Below are positions 42,409-50,258 of a DNA stretch of 64,000 nucleotides, piece after piece; positions within the stretch are counted from its first letter, which is position 1, and every line of letters starts with the position of its first letter. Both the position numbers and the translations under genes were made by a program. This stretch comes from JALYUS01 sp038231255 (GTDB lineage: Bacteria > Chloroflexota > Chloroflexia > Thermomicrobiales > JALYUS01). The notes below the pieces were generated by a model that had not been told where the DNA came from, made no database searches, and saw only the letters and a list, made by a program, of their open reading frames with translations. The stretch lies in contig JBBRLR010000016.1 in assembly GCA_038231255.1 (NCBI GenBank), forward strand, positions 5,299 to 69,298. The letters run 5' to 3'.

Positions 42409-43434
42409 ATGTCGCAGCAACCGCCGGACCAACGACCAGGAGGGCAATCTTGGAATCCGCCGCCCGGTGGTCAACCACCGCAGGGCTATTATCCGCCGCC
42501 CCCGCAGCAGCCACCATATGGTCAGCCACCCCAGGGGTTTCAACAGCCGCCTCAACAACGACCGACGCAGGAATGGCAGCAACCCCCCGGTCCGCCGTTC
42601 GCACCTCAACAGCCCCCGATGCGGCGCGAGCGGATCACGCATACGTATAAGAACATGGCGATGTATAACCGCGAGATGTCGCTGATGACGAATTCCGGGT
42701 GGCGAGTGGAACATCTGCAGCCAGCCGGAAAAAAGGTAATCGTGACATGGTATCGGGACGTCCCGAACATCCCCGGTCAGGCTCCCGTCACGCCGCAGAA
42801 GAAGGGTGGATTACCTGCAATCGCAATCGTTGGTATTGTGATCGGCGCGCTTTTCCTCTTCGGGATAATCGCAGCCGCAATCGGCGGGGGCAGCAAGGCC
42901 ACTGCGACAGCAACACCTGGAAATGTCGCCGCACAGTCAGTCGCAACAGGGAATACCCAATCATCATTGAGCGGGCAACCGACGGTGGGAAAGCCGACGG
43001 CAACGGAGAAGCCTGCCGCGACACCGATCCCGTCGGTTGGACAAGCCGTCAGTCTGAAAAACTGGGATGTTACCGTCGTGACCGTAGAGAAGCCGGGCCC
43101 GATGCTTCAGACGTCGTCAGGTGGAAATAAAAAGACGGCGATTGGGCAGTGGATTGTCCTTGCGGTTGACCTGAAAAATACCGGCAAGGAGAACTTCGGC
43201 TTGAATGATTTCGATTTCGTGCTGAAGGATGCAAATGGTGCATCGATCAAGGTGAAGAATGATCTCGGCTTCGAGTCGGGCTATAACTCCTATCGCGGCG
43301 GCCTCGCTTACAACACGCAGATTCCGCCTGGCTCGACGGTACATGCATTCATTGCGTTCGATGTCGGCCCAGACGCAAACGGTATGAAGCTCGAGTTCCA
43401 AGGGAATAAGCAACTGATCGGACTTGGGTTCTGA
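42409..43434 (+). CDS. Membrane-anchored DUF4352 protein with Pro/Gln-rich N-terminus
   Basis: 341 residues. The first 70 residues are almost all Pro, Gln and Gly (e.g. PPQGYYPPPPQQPPYGQPPQ); then a basic region, one membrane helix (about 136-158, LPAIAIVGIVIGALFLFGII), a Ser/Thr/Pro linker and a C-terminal DUF4352-like immunoglobulin-type domain (WDVTVVTVEKPG, WIVLAVDLKNTGKENF, PGSTVHAFIAFDV). GGGGGAAGCG precedes the ATG. Probably with the domain outside the cell. Followed after 28 nt by another DUF4352 protein, so the two likely work together. Confidence 0.78.
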   Translation: MSQQPPDQRPGGQSWNPPPGGQPPQGYYPPPPQQPPYGQPPQGFQQPPQQRPTQEWQQPPGPPFAPQQPPMRRERITHTYKNMAMYNREMSLMTNSGWRVEHLQPAGKKVIVTWYRDVPNIPGQAPVTPQKKGGLPAIAIVGIVIGALFLFGIIAAAIGGGSKATATATPGNVAAQSVATGNTQSSLSGQPTVGKPTATEKPAATPIPSVGQAVSLKNWDVTVVTVEKPGPMLQTSSGGNKKTAIGQWIVLAVDLKNTGKENFGLNDFDFVLKDANGASIKVKNDLGFESGYNSYRGGLAYNTQIPPGSTVHAFIAFDVGPDANGMKLEFQGNKQLIGLGF

Positions 43435-43462
43435 GCATATGTTGAAGAGGAAGGGGAAATGA

Positions 43463-44305
43463 ATGCGACGGGTAACGGTTTCCGTGGCACTGATCGGGGT
43501 GTTGCTCTTTGGCATCGCGTCGTACATTGCGGGAGAGCATGGCTTGCTCGCCCCATCGTCGCTCTCGGCCGCTGACGACTGTCAGACATTCTCTCAAACG
43601 GGGAAGACGATTTGCGGGGACTTCCTGAAATATTGGCAAGATCACGGTGGCCTCGCGCAACAGGGCTATCCGATCTCCGATGTCTTCGACGAGAAGAGCG
43701 AGACGGACGGAATCACGCATAAGGTTCAGTATTTCGAGCGAGCGGCCTTCGAGGCGCATCCAGAAAATCAGCCGCCGAATAATGTGCTCTTGAGTCTACT
43801 CGGGAGCCAGAAATACAAAGCAAAGTATGGGGCAACGCAACCATCACCTGTCGCATCTTCACCCTCGCCACCGAGTGGCCCACCAGCGATAACAATGGGT
43901 GACATCCACATCCCAATTCAAGCGGGTGCTTCTGGGACGATAGCGACAAAAGACGGCGCTGTGAAACTGACCATTGTCAGGGTCACGGATAACGCGAAGT
44001 CCCCGAATCAATACAACGTCCCAAAGTCGGGGAACAAATTCGCGGTATTGGAGATCGTTATGGAGAACGTCGGAACGGGAGACTTGCCATCGTCCTCATG
44101 GAAATACCGCGCGACCGATGGATTTGAATACGACATTGGAAATTCGGCGGGATTTGGCGAGGACCTACTATTCCCGAGCATCGCGCCCGGTGGTAAGAAA
44201 CAGGGTGTTATCGTGTTCGAGGTAGCATCGAGCGCATCGCTGAAGTGGATTCGGTATCGCCAGTCATTCAATACCAAAGGCGATCTGTATTTCGACGCAT
44301 CCTGA
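43463..44305 (+). CDS. Secreted DUF4352 protein with LGFP-like N-terminal module
   Basis: 280 residues. Signal peptide or N-terminal membrane anchor (VTVSVALIGVLLFGIASYI), then a module common in Chloroflexota surface proteins: TICGDFLKYWQDHGGLAQQGYPISDVF followed by VQYFERAAFEAHPEN. After a Ser/Pro linker comes a DUF4352-type domain (VKLTIVRVTDN, NKFAVLEIVMENVGTGDL, GKKQGVIVFEVASSA). It shares the second domain with the preceding gene. AGAGGAAGGGGAA precedes the ATG. Function unknown; likely envelope. Confidence 0.78.
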   Translation: MRRVTVSVALIGVLLFGIASYIAGEHGLLAPSSLSAADDCQTFSQTGKTICGDFLKYWQDHGGLAQQGYPISDVFDEKSETDGITHKVQYFERAAFEAHPENQPPNNVLLSLLGSQKYKAKYGATQPSPVASSPSPPSGPPAITMGDIHIPIQAGASGTIATKDGAVKLTIVRVTDNAKSPNQYNVPKSGNKFAVLEIVMENVGTGDLPSSSWKYRATDGFEYDIGNSAGFGEDLLFPSIAPGGKKQGVIVFEVASSASLKWIRYRQSFNTKGDLYFDAS

Positions 44306-44539
44306 GAGTAATACGCCGGATCACTTCATCGGTGGCGGAGTTCCCGTGGCTCGTCGCGGCAGATGAGACATCGGAGGCAGCGGAATCTTCATTGCGACAC
44401 ACCATCGCGCTGGCGATTGCATACGCGATGCTGCACGGTCATCCGACACCGAGGTCGCAACCCGTGACTGCGTAAAGCCTTTCCCTTCTCCACGAATATG
44501 CAACCCTGCCGAACATCGGTGATACTGCACGGCACGATT

Positions 44540-44577
44540 GGCTGTCTGCTGTTTGCTGCCCGCCGCCTGCCGGCCAC
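44540..44577. repeat. R6-like degenerate heptamer tract
   Basis: About five 7-bp units such as TGCTGTT, TGCTGCC, CGCCGCC, TGCCGGC. More degenerate than the other tracts. Confidence 0.5.
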
Positions 44578-44592
44578 TGAAAGGAGTACGCC

Positions 44593-44625
44593 ATGCCGCG
44601 TCTGGATGAGAGATGGGGTGATTGA
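44593..44625 (+). pseudogene. 10-codon minicistron, relic of cyclase 5' end
   Basis: MPRLDERWGD-stop preceded by GAAAGGAGT; ends 3 nt before the DUF3800 ATG. Compare GAAAGGAGT and MPRPDE...RWGD at 45495-45560. Either a duplication scar or a leader cistron coupling translation of DUF3800. Confidence 0.45.
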
Positions 44626-44628
44626 AGG

Positions 44629-45366
44629 ATGAAGGTACTCTTTCTTGACGAATCTGGCGACCACAGTTTGACGAAAATCGATCTGCAGTATCCCATGTTT
44701 GTGCTCGGTGGAATCATCGTGGAGCAGGAGTACGCGTTAGGTGAAATGACTGAGCGGGTAAAGGAATTCAAGCAAGAACTCTTTGGACGTGACGACATCA
44801 TACTCCACACAGCGGATATTGCTCGGAACAAGAACGGGTTCGAGCGGATGCAGGACCCTGCGTTTCGACAACGGTTCTACGAAAAATTGAATACCCTGAT
44901 GCGGTCGCTCGACTACAAAGTCGTCGCGTGCGCGATCAAGAAGGACATGCATTTTCAGAAGTATGGTTTAGGAGCGGTAGACCCATACATGTACAGCCTT
45001 GAAGTGCTCGTTGAGCGATTTTGCCATGAGATCGGCCATAACTATCACAGTGGCGTCGTGGTCGCCGAGAAACGTAATCCGACACTTGATCATCAACTCG
45101 ATCTCGCGTGGTTGAACTTGAAAATCAGTGGCTCTACCTTCTTGAAAGCAAGCCAGATCGAATATCGCATTACAAATGTGGTTTCTCGCCCGAAAAGCAG
45201 CAATATCGCCGGTCTTCAACTCGCAGACCTGGTGGTAACGCCAATCGGGAGATTCGTCATGGAAAAGCGAACAAAAGAAGATTTCACGATAATCGAATCG
45301 AAATTCCGGCGGAAGTGGGATGGGGAGTACCGTGGTTATGGATTGGTCGTCCTACCGAAAGAATAA
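44629..45366 (+). CDS. DUF3800 domain protein
   Basis: 245 residues. Family marks: VLFLDESGDHSL at the N-terminus, LHTADIARNKNG, and IAGLQLADLVVTPIGRF near the C-terminus, with acidic residues in positions expected of an RNase-H-like fold. DUF3800 genes often travel with mobile or phage-related regions. Its base composition is visibly less GC-rich than neighbours, and flanking sequence shows a duplicated cyclase start, so transfer is plausible. No other mobile or defence gene is present. Starts with ATG after GATTGAAGG. Confidence 0.85.
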   Translation: MKVLFLDESGDHSLTKIDLQYPMFVLGGIIVEQEYALGEMTERVKEFKQELFGRDDIILHTADIARNKNGFERMQDPAFRQRFYEKLNTLMRSLDYKVVACAIKKDMHFQKYGLGAVDPYMYSLEVLVERFCHEIGHNYHSGVVVAEKRNPTLDHQLDLAWLNLKISGSTFLKASQIEYRITNVVSRPKSSNIAGLQLADLVVTPIGRFVMEKRTKEDFTIIESKFRRKWDGEYRGYGLVVLPKE

Positions 45367-45503
45367 GGCTAGGACCCGCTACGCAGTTCCCAACCTCTTT
45401 GTACAGTATACACGATAATTCGGAAAATACCAGTACAGTGACCATCGCATCTTCCACATGAAGATGTTGACATGAATCGTCCGCAAAGGAAAGGAGTCGC
45501 ATC

Positions 45504-46385
45504 ATGCCACGTCCCGACGAAATTGGCGTACCGAGCAACTGGGGGCGGTGGGGGGATGAGGACGAGCGAGGCACGGCGAATCTGCTCAACGCGGGGTTGG
45601 TGCGGGAGGCGGCGCGGCTGATCCAGAGCGGGACGGTCTACTCGCTTGCCGCGCCGCTCTCGCCGGACGGGCCGAACCTGCCGAGCCGCCGCCCGACGTG
45701 GCATGTCGTCACGACGCGCCGCCGCCCCGATGGCGTCCTGTCCGGCGCGGACGATGTCATAATGATGCACACGCATGGCACGACGCATATTGACGCCCTC
45801 TGCCACATCTACATGGGCGACACGCTCTACAACGGCCACTCGTCGCACAAAATCCTGCCGACGGGCGCGCAGAAGTGCGGCATCCAGAATGTCGGGCCGA
45901 TGGTTGGGCGCGGCATTCTGCTCGACATCGCGGGCTTTCGCGGCGTTCCGCACCTCGATGGCGGCGAGGCGATCGAGCCGGACGAACTCGATGCCTGCGC
46001 CGCCAAGCAGGGCATCACAATCCTGCCGGGCGATACGGTGCTGGTTCGCACGGGCTGGTGGCAATTGTTCGGTGGCGGTACGGAGGCGCGGCAACGTTTC
46101 TACGCCTCCGAGCCGGGTCTGAGTGGCGCGTGCGGCGCGTGGTTCAAGGAGCACGATATCGTCGCCCTCGGCGCGGACAACCCGGCGGTCGAGGTCGTCC
46201 GGTCGTGGGCAGACACGTTGCCCGTCCATCAGGCGGTGATCTGGGGCTGCGGCGGCTACTTGATCGAATTCCTCGATCTCGAACGCCTCGCCGCCGATAG
46301 GGTCTACCAATTCCTCTACGTCGCCACCCCGCTCCGCCTCGAAGGCGGCGTCGGCAGCCCAATTGTGCCGCTGGCGATAGTGTAG
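45504..46385 (+). CDS. Cyclase family protein (kynurenine-formamidase-like)
   Basis: 293 residues. The metal-site motif HTHGTTHIDALCH (HxGTHxDxxxH type) lies near residue 92, followed by GRGILLDIAGFRG and LPGDTVLVRTGWW, all typical of the cyclase/KynB superfamily of Mn or Zn amidohydrolases. Length is at the long end for the family, as in the Chloroflexota/Proteobacteria metal-dependent hydrolase subgroup. AAAGGAAAGGAGT precedes the ATG. Followed after an R6 repeat by the flavoprotein gene. Confidence 0.9.
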   Translation: MPRPDEIGVPSNWGRWGDEDERGTANLLNAGLVREAARLIQSGTVYSLAAPLSPDGPNLPSRRPTWHVVTTRRRPDGVLSGADDVIMMHTHGTTHIDALCHIYMGDTLYNGHSSHKILPTGAQKCGIQNVGPMVGRGILLDIAGFRGVPHLDGGEAIEPDELDACAAKQGITILPGDTVLVRTGWWQLFGGGTEARQRFYASEPGLSGACGAWFKEHDIVALGADNPAVEVVRSWADTLPVHQAVIWGCGGYLIEFLDLERLAADRVYQFLYVATPLRLEGGVGSPIVPLAIV

Positions 46386-46393
46386 AGAGGTAG

Positions 46394-46455
46394 GCAGTGG
46401 GCGGTGGACGGTGGGAATCGCGTCTTTCCCGTCCACTGCCCTTTGCCCACTATCC
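46394..46455. repeat. R6 heptamer inverted tract (GCGGTGG / TTGCCCA units)
   Basis: Three 7-bp units (GCAGTGG, GCGGTGG, ACGGTGG) at 46394-46414, and a complementary run of 7-bp units at 46426-46455. Confidence 0.7.
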
Positions 46456-46537
46456 CGTCTGGCACGCATCCTGCACATCTTTTTGCTCGGATATGGCGCA
46501 TTTTCGCGTTTGTATCGCCATGAAAGGAATGCGAAGC

Positions 46538-47866
46538 ATGGATCGTGCGACACCGAATGCCGCGCTGGCGGCAATTGATTACCTCCTTATCGGCGGTGGC
46601 CTCGCGGGGGCGATGGCGGCCGAGGCGATCCGCGAGCGGGGCGCGGGCGGGCGCGTCGTGATCGTCACGGACGATTCCGAGCGGCCCTACCACCGCCCAC
46701 CGCTCTCCAAGGAGTTTTTGCGCGGCGACCAGGAGCGCAAAGAGGTCTTCGTCCATACGTCCGAATGGTACAACGAGCACGGCGTCGAAGTGATGACTGG
46801 CACGCGCGCCATCGGCCTCGATCCTCAGGCGCACACGGTGACGCTGGACGACGGTCGGACGCTCCACTACAAGAAACTGCTGCTCGCCACCGGCGGCACG
46901 CCGAAACACCTCGACATTCCCGGCGCGGAGTTGGAGGGCGTCCGCTACCTGCGCTGGTTAGACGATTCAGAGGGGTTGAAAACAGCGGCGGCGCGGGCGA
47001 AGCACGCGGTCGTGATCGGCGGCAGCTTCATCGGCGTCGAGGTCGCCGCCGCGCTCGTCCACTACAAGGTGGAGACGACGATGATCGTCAAGGGCAAGAC
47101 GATCTGGGAGTCGTTCATGCCTGCGCATATCGCGATGTTCTTCCAGCAGACCCTCGCGGATCACGGCGTCAAATTCCTCACCGAGGACGAGGCGGTACGC
47201 ATCCTGCCCACATCCGGCTCGATGCACGCAGGGCAAGTGGCGACCAGGAACGGGCATACCGTCGGCGGCGATCTCGTCGTCGCGGGCGTCGGCGTTACCC
47301 TGAACCGCGATCTCGCGGACGGCGCGATACTGAAGTATGACAATGCAACGCAGGGTGTCGCGGTGAACGAGTACCTGCAAACGAGCGACCCGGACATCTA
47401 CGCGGCGGGCGACATCGCCGCCTTCCCCGATCCTGTCTTCGGCACGCGGCGCGTCGAGCATTGGGACACCGCACTGACGCAGGGCAAGGCGGCCGGCGCG
47501 AACATGGCGGGCGCGAACGAGCCGTACGACCATGTGCAGTATTTCTTCTCGGACCTCTTCGACCTCGGTATCGAAGTGCTCGGCAACCCGCAGCCGGACG
47601 CACATGTCATCGTGCGCGGCAAAATGGAGGATCGCTCCTTCGCCGCGTTGTACCTGGACGGCGGGCGCGATGTCGTGATCGGCGCGTTGGCAGTCAACCG
47701 CCCGCCGGAAGAACTCGACCAGTACCGCGTCCTGATCCGGCAGCAGGCGTCGCTGCGCGGCTTCCTCCGCGAGGCCGAGCAGCACCCCGACGAAGACCTG
47801 ACCGGCCTCGTCCCCGACCTCGACGCCGCGAACGAGATGATCGAGGCGGCACAGGAAGAGACGTAG
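46538..47866 (+). CDS. NAD(P)/FAD-dependent ferredoxin-reductase-like oxidoreductase
   Basis: 442 residues. FAD motif DYLLIGGGLAGAMAAEAIRE, RPPLSKEFLRG, NAD motif AVVIGGSFIGVEVAAALV, FAD-binding DIYAAGDIAAFPDP, and a C-terminal reductase domain (VEHWDTALTQGKAAG). Closest to the AIF/rubredoxin-reductase group that feeds electrons to ferredoxin, Rieske oxygenases or P450s. No partner ferredoxin is adjacent; the P450 at 7703 is far. ATG 46538 is chosen with AAAGGA 9 nt upstream; ATGs at 46520 and 46529 are alternatives. Confidence 0.9.
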   Translation: MDRATPNAALAAIDYLLIGGGLAGAMAAEAIRERGAGGRVVIVTDDSERPYHRPPLSKEFLRGDQERKEVFVHTSEWYNEHGVEVMTGTRAIGLDPQAHTVTLDDGRTLHYKKLLLATGGTPKHLDIPGAELEGVRYLRWLDDSEGLKTAAARAKHAVVIGGSFIGVEVAAALVHYKVETTMIVKGKTIWESFMPAHIAMFFQQTLADHGVKFLTEDEAVRILPTSGSMHAGQVATRNGHTVGGDLVVAGVGVTLNRDLADGAILKYDNATQGVAVNEYLQTSDPDIYAAGDIAAFPDPVFGTRRVEHWDTALTQGKAAGANMAGANEPYDHVQYFFSDLFDLGIEVLGNPQPDAHVIVRGKMEDRSFAALYLDGGRDVVIGALAVNRPPEELDQYRVLIRQQASLRGFLREAEQHPDEDLTGLVPDLDAANEMIEAAQEET

Positions 47867-47873
47867 ACGGGAT

Positions 47874-47980
47874 GCCCCCTCCCCCGCTGTGGCGGGAGAG
47901 GGGTGACTCCTCTTAAGGTTTCGAGCAATGCTACCGGCGAAGCGATACAAAAGCCCAGAGGGCAGTTAGGGGAGGGGGGC
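47874..47980. repeat. G/C-rich dispersed inverted repeat
   Basis: Short complementary ends near 47874-47885 and 47969-47980 (GCCCCCTCCCC type) with GGCGGGAGAGGGG inside. It ends just before the methyltransferase start. Confidence 0.6.
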
Positions 47981-47987
47981 TGTCGCC

Positions 47988-48758
47988 GTGCCCGTTGACA
48001 ACGCGCTCTACGATACCGAGCCGTGGCGAGACGACAGCCGATTCCTGTCCGCCCTCCACGCCCTCACGCCGGTTCGATTCGGCTATCTGCGCGATGTGCT
48101 CGTGAACAACCTACGCATTGAGCCACAGGGAAAGCGCGTCCTCGACATTGGTTGCGGCGGCGGCTTCCTCGCGGAAGAGTTCGCACAGATCGGCTGCGAT
48201 GTGACGGGCATTGATCCTTCCGCGCCGACGATCGCACAGGCCGAGGCACATGCCAAGGAGGTCGGCCTGGCGATCACCTATCGCGTCGCGTCTGGCGAGG
48301 CGATCCCGTTTGCGGGCGCGACCTTCGACATCACCTACTGCTGTGACGTATTGGAGCACGTGAACGACCTCGACCGAGTGATCGCTGAGACGGCGCGCGT
48401 GCTGAAACCGGGCGGCGTCTACCTTTTCGACACGATTAACCGAACATTCATCAGCAAACTCATCGTCATCAAACTCTTCCAGGAGTGGAACGCGACGCGC
48501 TTCGTGACGACCAACCTCCACGATTGGGCGATGTTCATCAAACCAAGGGAACTGCGCGTCGCGATGACGGCGCACGGGTTGGATTGTCGCGAAATCGTCG
48601 GCATCAACCTGAAAGGCAATCCGCTCCGCGCCTTCGCGGCGTTCGTCCAACTGAAGCGCGGCGCGATTTCCTATGCGGAGATCGGCGAGCGGCTACCGAT
48701 GGCGATCAGTAAACGAACGCCGATCCAGTACGCGGGCTACGCCCTCAAACCGTCCTGA
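47988..48758 (+). CDS. SAM-dependent methyltransferase, UbiG-like
   Basis: 256 residues from GTG. SAM motif I VLDIGCGGGFLAEEFA, acidic loop DVTGIDPS, motif II FDITYCCDVLEHV and post-motif ARVLKPGGVYLFDTIN. The flanks (NALYDTEPW, LHDWAMFIKPREL and the C-terminal IQYAGYALKP) follow 3-demethylubiquinol O-methyltransferase. Since most Chloroflexota use menaquinone, the real substrate may be another aromatic or small-molecule hydroxyl. GGGGGGCTG precedes the start. Confidence 0.87.
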   Translation: MPVDNALYDTEPWRDDSRFLSALHALTPVRFGYLRDVLVNNLRIEPQGKRVLDIGCGGGFLAEEFAQIGCDVTGIDPSAPTIAQAEAHAKEVGLAITYRVASGEAIPFAGATFDITYCCDVLEHVNDLDRVIAETARVLKPGGVYLFDTINRTFISKLIVIKLFQEWNATRFVTTNLHDWAMFIKPRELRVAMTAHGLDCREIVGINLKGNPLRAFAAFVQLKRGAISYAEIGERLPMAISKRTPIQYAGYALKPS

Positions 48759-48810
48759 GCCGTAGTACACTCCCCCGATGGTCATCCGTACCACAGGGAT
48801 GGAATGTGCG

Positions 48811-49108
48811 ATGGAGACGATTCCCCAACTGAGCGAACAAACGGTCCGCGCCCGCTTCGACCCGCAGAGTTGGCAGCGCGGGCGACAGTGCGCGCGCGAT
48901 CTATGAGCAGCACCTCGAGAGCCTGATTGCCGGGCGTCAGCGCGCGAGCTATCGGCAGGCGTGCGGCTATCTCGTCACCGTGCGCGAACTGTACGACCGA
49001 CTGGACGAGTATGAACGATGGGAGCGGTATCTCGCCGGGTTACGGGAGAAATACCGCACGCTCCGCGCCCTGAAAGAGGAAATGGCCACCGTCGGCCTGC
49101 TGGATTAA
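48811..49108 (+). pseudogene. SWIM zinc-finger protein remnant
   Basis: Two fragments of a SWIM-family protein. The first (48811-48906) reads METIPQLSEQTVRARFDPQS then WQRGRQCARDL-stop, like the N-terminus of SWIM proteins. The second, in another frame to 49108, reads the typical C-terminus (YRQACGYLVTVRELYDRLDE, LREKYRTLRALKEEM). The SWIM CxCxnCxH finger and the whole middle are missing, and the junction lies near 48895-48905. This is a clear internal deletion with loss of frame. Confidence 0.8.
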
Positions 49109-49134
49109 ACGGGAACGGGAAAGGACACGCACCG

Positions 49135-50154
49135 ATGACGAGCACCGCACCGGCCACGACGACCCAGAGCGCCGACTTTCCGTGGCAGATCCCGACGCTC
49201 CACGATGTCTATGTCGCCCGCGCGACGATTGCGCCCTATTTCACGCCGACGCCGCTGATCGAGCCGTGGCTGCTCAAGGAAGAACTCGGCTGCACCGTCT
49301 ATGTGAAGTGCGAGAGCCTGACGCCGATCGGCGCGTTCAAACTGCGTGGCGGCATCAACCTGCTCGCACAAATGAGCGACGCGGAGCGGGCGCGCGGCAT
49401 CGTTACGGCGAGCACGGGGAACCACGGTCAGTCCATCGCCTACGCGTCGCGGCTCTTCGGCGCGCGGGCGATCATCTATGGGCCGGAAGCCGCGAATCCC
49501 GACAAAGTGCGCTCGATGCGCGCCCTCGGCGCGGAGGTCGTATTGTACGGCAGGGACATCGGCGAATTCCTCGGCGAGGCTCAGCGGCGCGCGGCGGCGG
49601 AAAACATGCGCTTCGTCCACCCCGCGAACGAACCGCTCCTGATCGCCGGAGTCGCGACGTACGCGCTGGAAATCCTCGAAGCGGCGCCCGACCTCGATGT
49701 GCTGATCGTGCCGCTCGGCGGCGGCAGCGGCGTGTCGGGCGCGTCGGTCGTCGCCAAGGCGATTAACCCGAAGATCCGCGTGATCGGCGTGCAGGCGGCG
49801 GGCGCACCGGCCGCCTACGAATCGTGGCGCGCGGGCCGGATGCTCGCCTTCGATTCCCAGAGCACATTTGCCGAGGGACTCGCCACCCGTGAGGCGTTCG
49901 CCCTCCCCTTCGCGATGCGCGCCGGTGTGGACGATGTCGTGCTGGTCTCGGAAGAGGAGATGCGGCAGGCGATCCTGCTCTTGCTGCGCGCCGGGCGGCT
50001 ACTCGCGGAGGGCGCGGGCGCGGCGGCCACGGCGGCGGCGGTCAAATTGCGCGACGAATTGGCGGGCAAGAAAGTCGCCGTCATCCTGTCCGGCGGCAAC
50101 CTCACCCTCGACACCCTCCGCCACGCGCTGACTGATTCCGACTCTTGGGGCTGA
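49135..50154 (+). CDS. Threonine/serine dehydratase-like PLP enzyme (fold type II)
   Basis: 339 residues from ATG 49135 (GAAAGGAC upstream). PLP lysine in PIGAFKLRGG, STGNHGQSIAYASR (substrate loop), phosphate-binding VPLGGGSGVSGASVV, and a C-terminal AVILSGGNLTLDTL. It fits the serine/threonine dehydratase and serine-racemase group without the regulatory ACT domain, i.e. a catabolic form. It may give 2-oxobutyrate or pyruvate from hydroxy amino acids. The upstream neighbour is the SWIM pseudogene. Confidence 0.9.
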   Translation: MTSTAPATTTQSADFPWQIPTLHDVYVARATIAPYFTPTPLIEPWLLKEELGCTVYVKCESLTPIGAFKLRGGINLLAQMSDAERARGIVTASTGNHGQSIAYASRLFGARAIIYGPEAANPDKVRSMRALGAEVVLYGRDIGEFLGEAQRRAAAENMRFVHPANEPLLIAGVATYALEILEAAPDLDVLIVPLGGGSGVSGASVVAKAINPKIRVIGVQAAGAPAAYESWRAGRMLAFDSQSTFAEGLATREAFALPFAMRAGVDDVVLVSEEEMRQAILLLLRAGRLLAEGAGAAATAAAVKLRDELAGKKVAVILSGGNLTLDTLRHALTDSDSWG

Positions 50155-50258
50155 ATGCGGTTCGCTTCTCTGGGTGTGTCCGTGTCAGGTGGCAATCGCT
50201 TTGCATGCCGTAGTAGGATGCGCCAGGGATGTGGAGGCCTAAAGGGAAGGACTGGCTG

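Larger units (their letters stand above)
44306..44628. other. Gap with heptamer tract and relic of a cyclase start
   Basis: No convincing gene. It holds an R6-like tract (44540-44577) and a 10-codon reading frame at 44593-44625 (MPRLDERWGD-stop) with a good ribosome site, AAAGGAGT. The nucleotide and peptide sequences resemble the start of the cyclase gene at 45504 (MPRPDE ... GRWGDED), suggesting a duplicated fragment. Confidence 0.6.

Noticed and set aside
44306..44340. TPP riboswitch (CTGAGA motif at 44303-44308)
   Set aside because: Only the short motif is present; the rest of the aptamer pairing and the second conserved block are missing.
44629..45366. DUF3800 gene as part of a phage-defence island
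   Set aside because: No other defence, restriction, integrase or phage gene is within the window, so only a single foreign-looking gene can be claimed.
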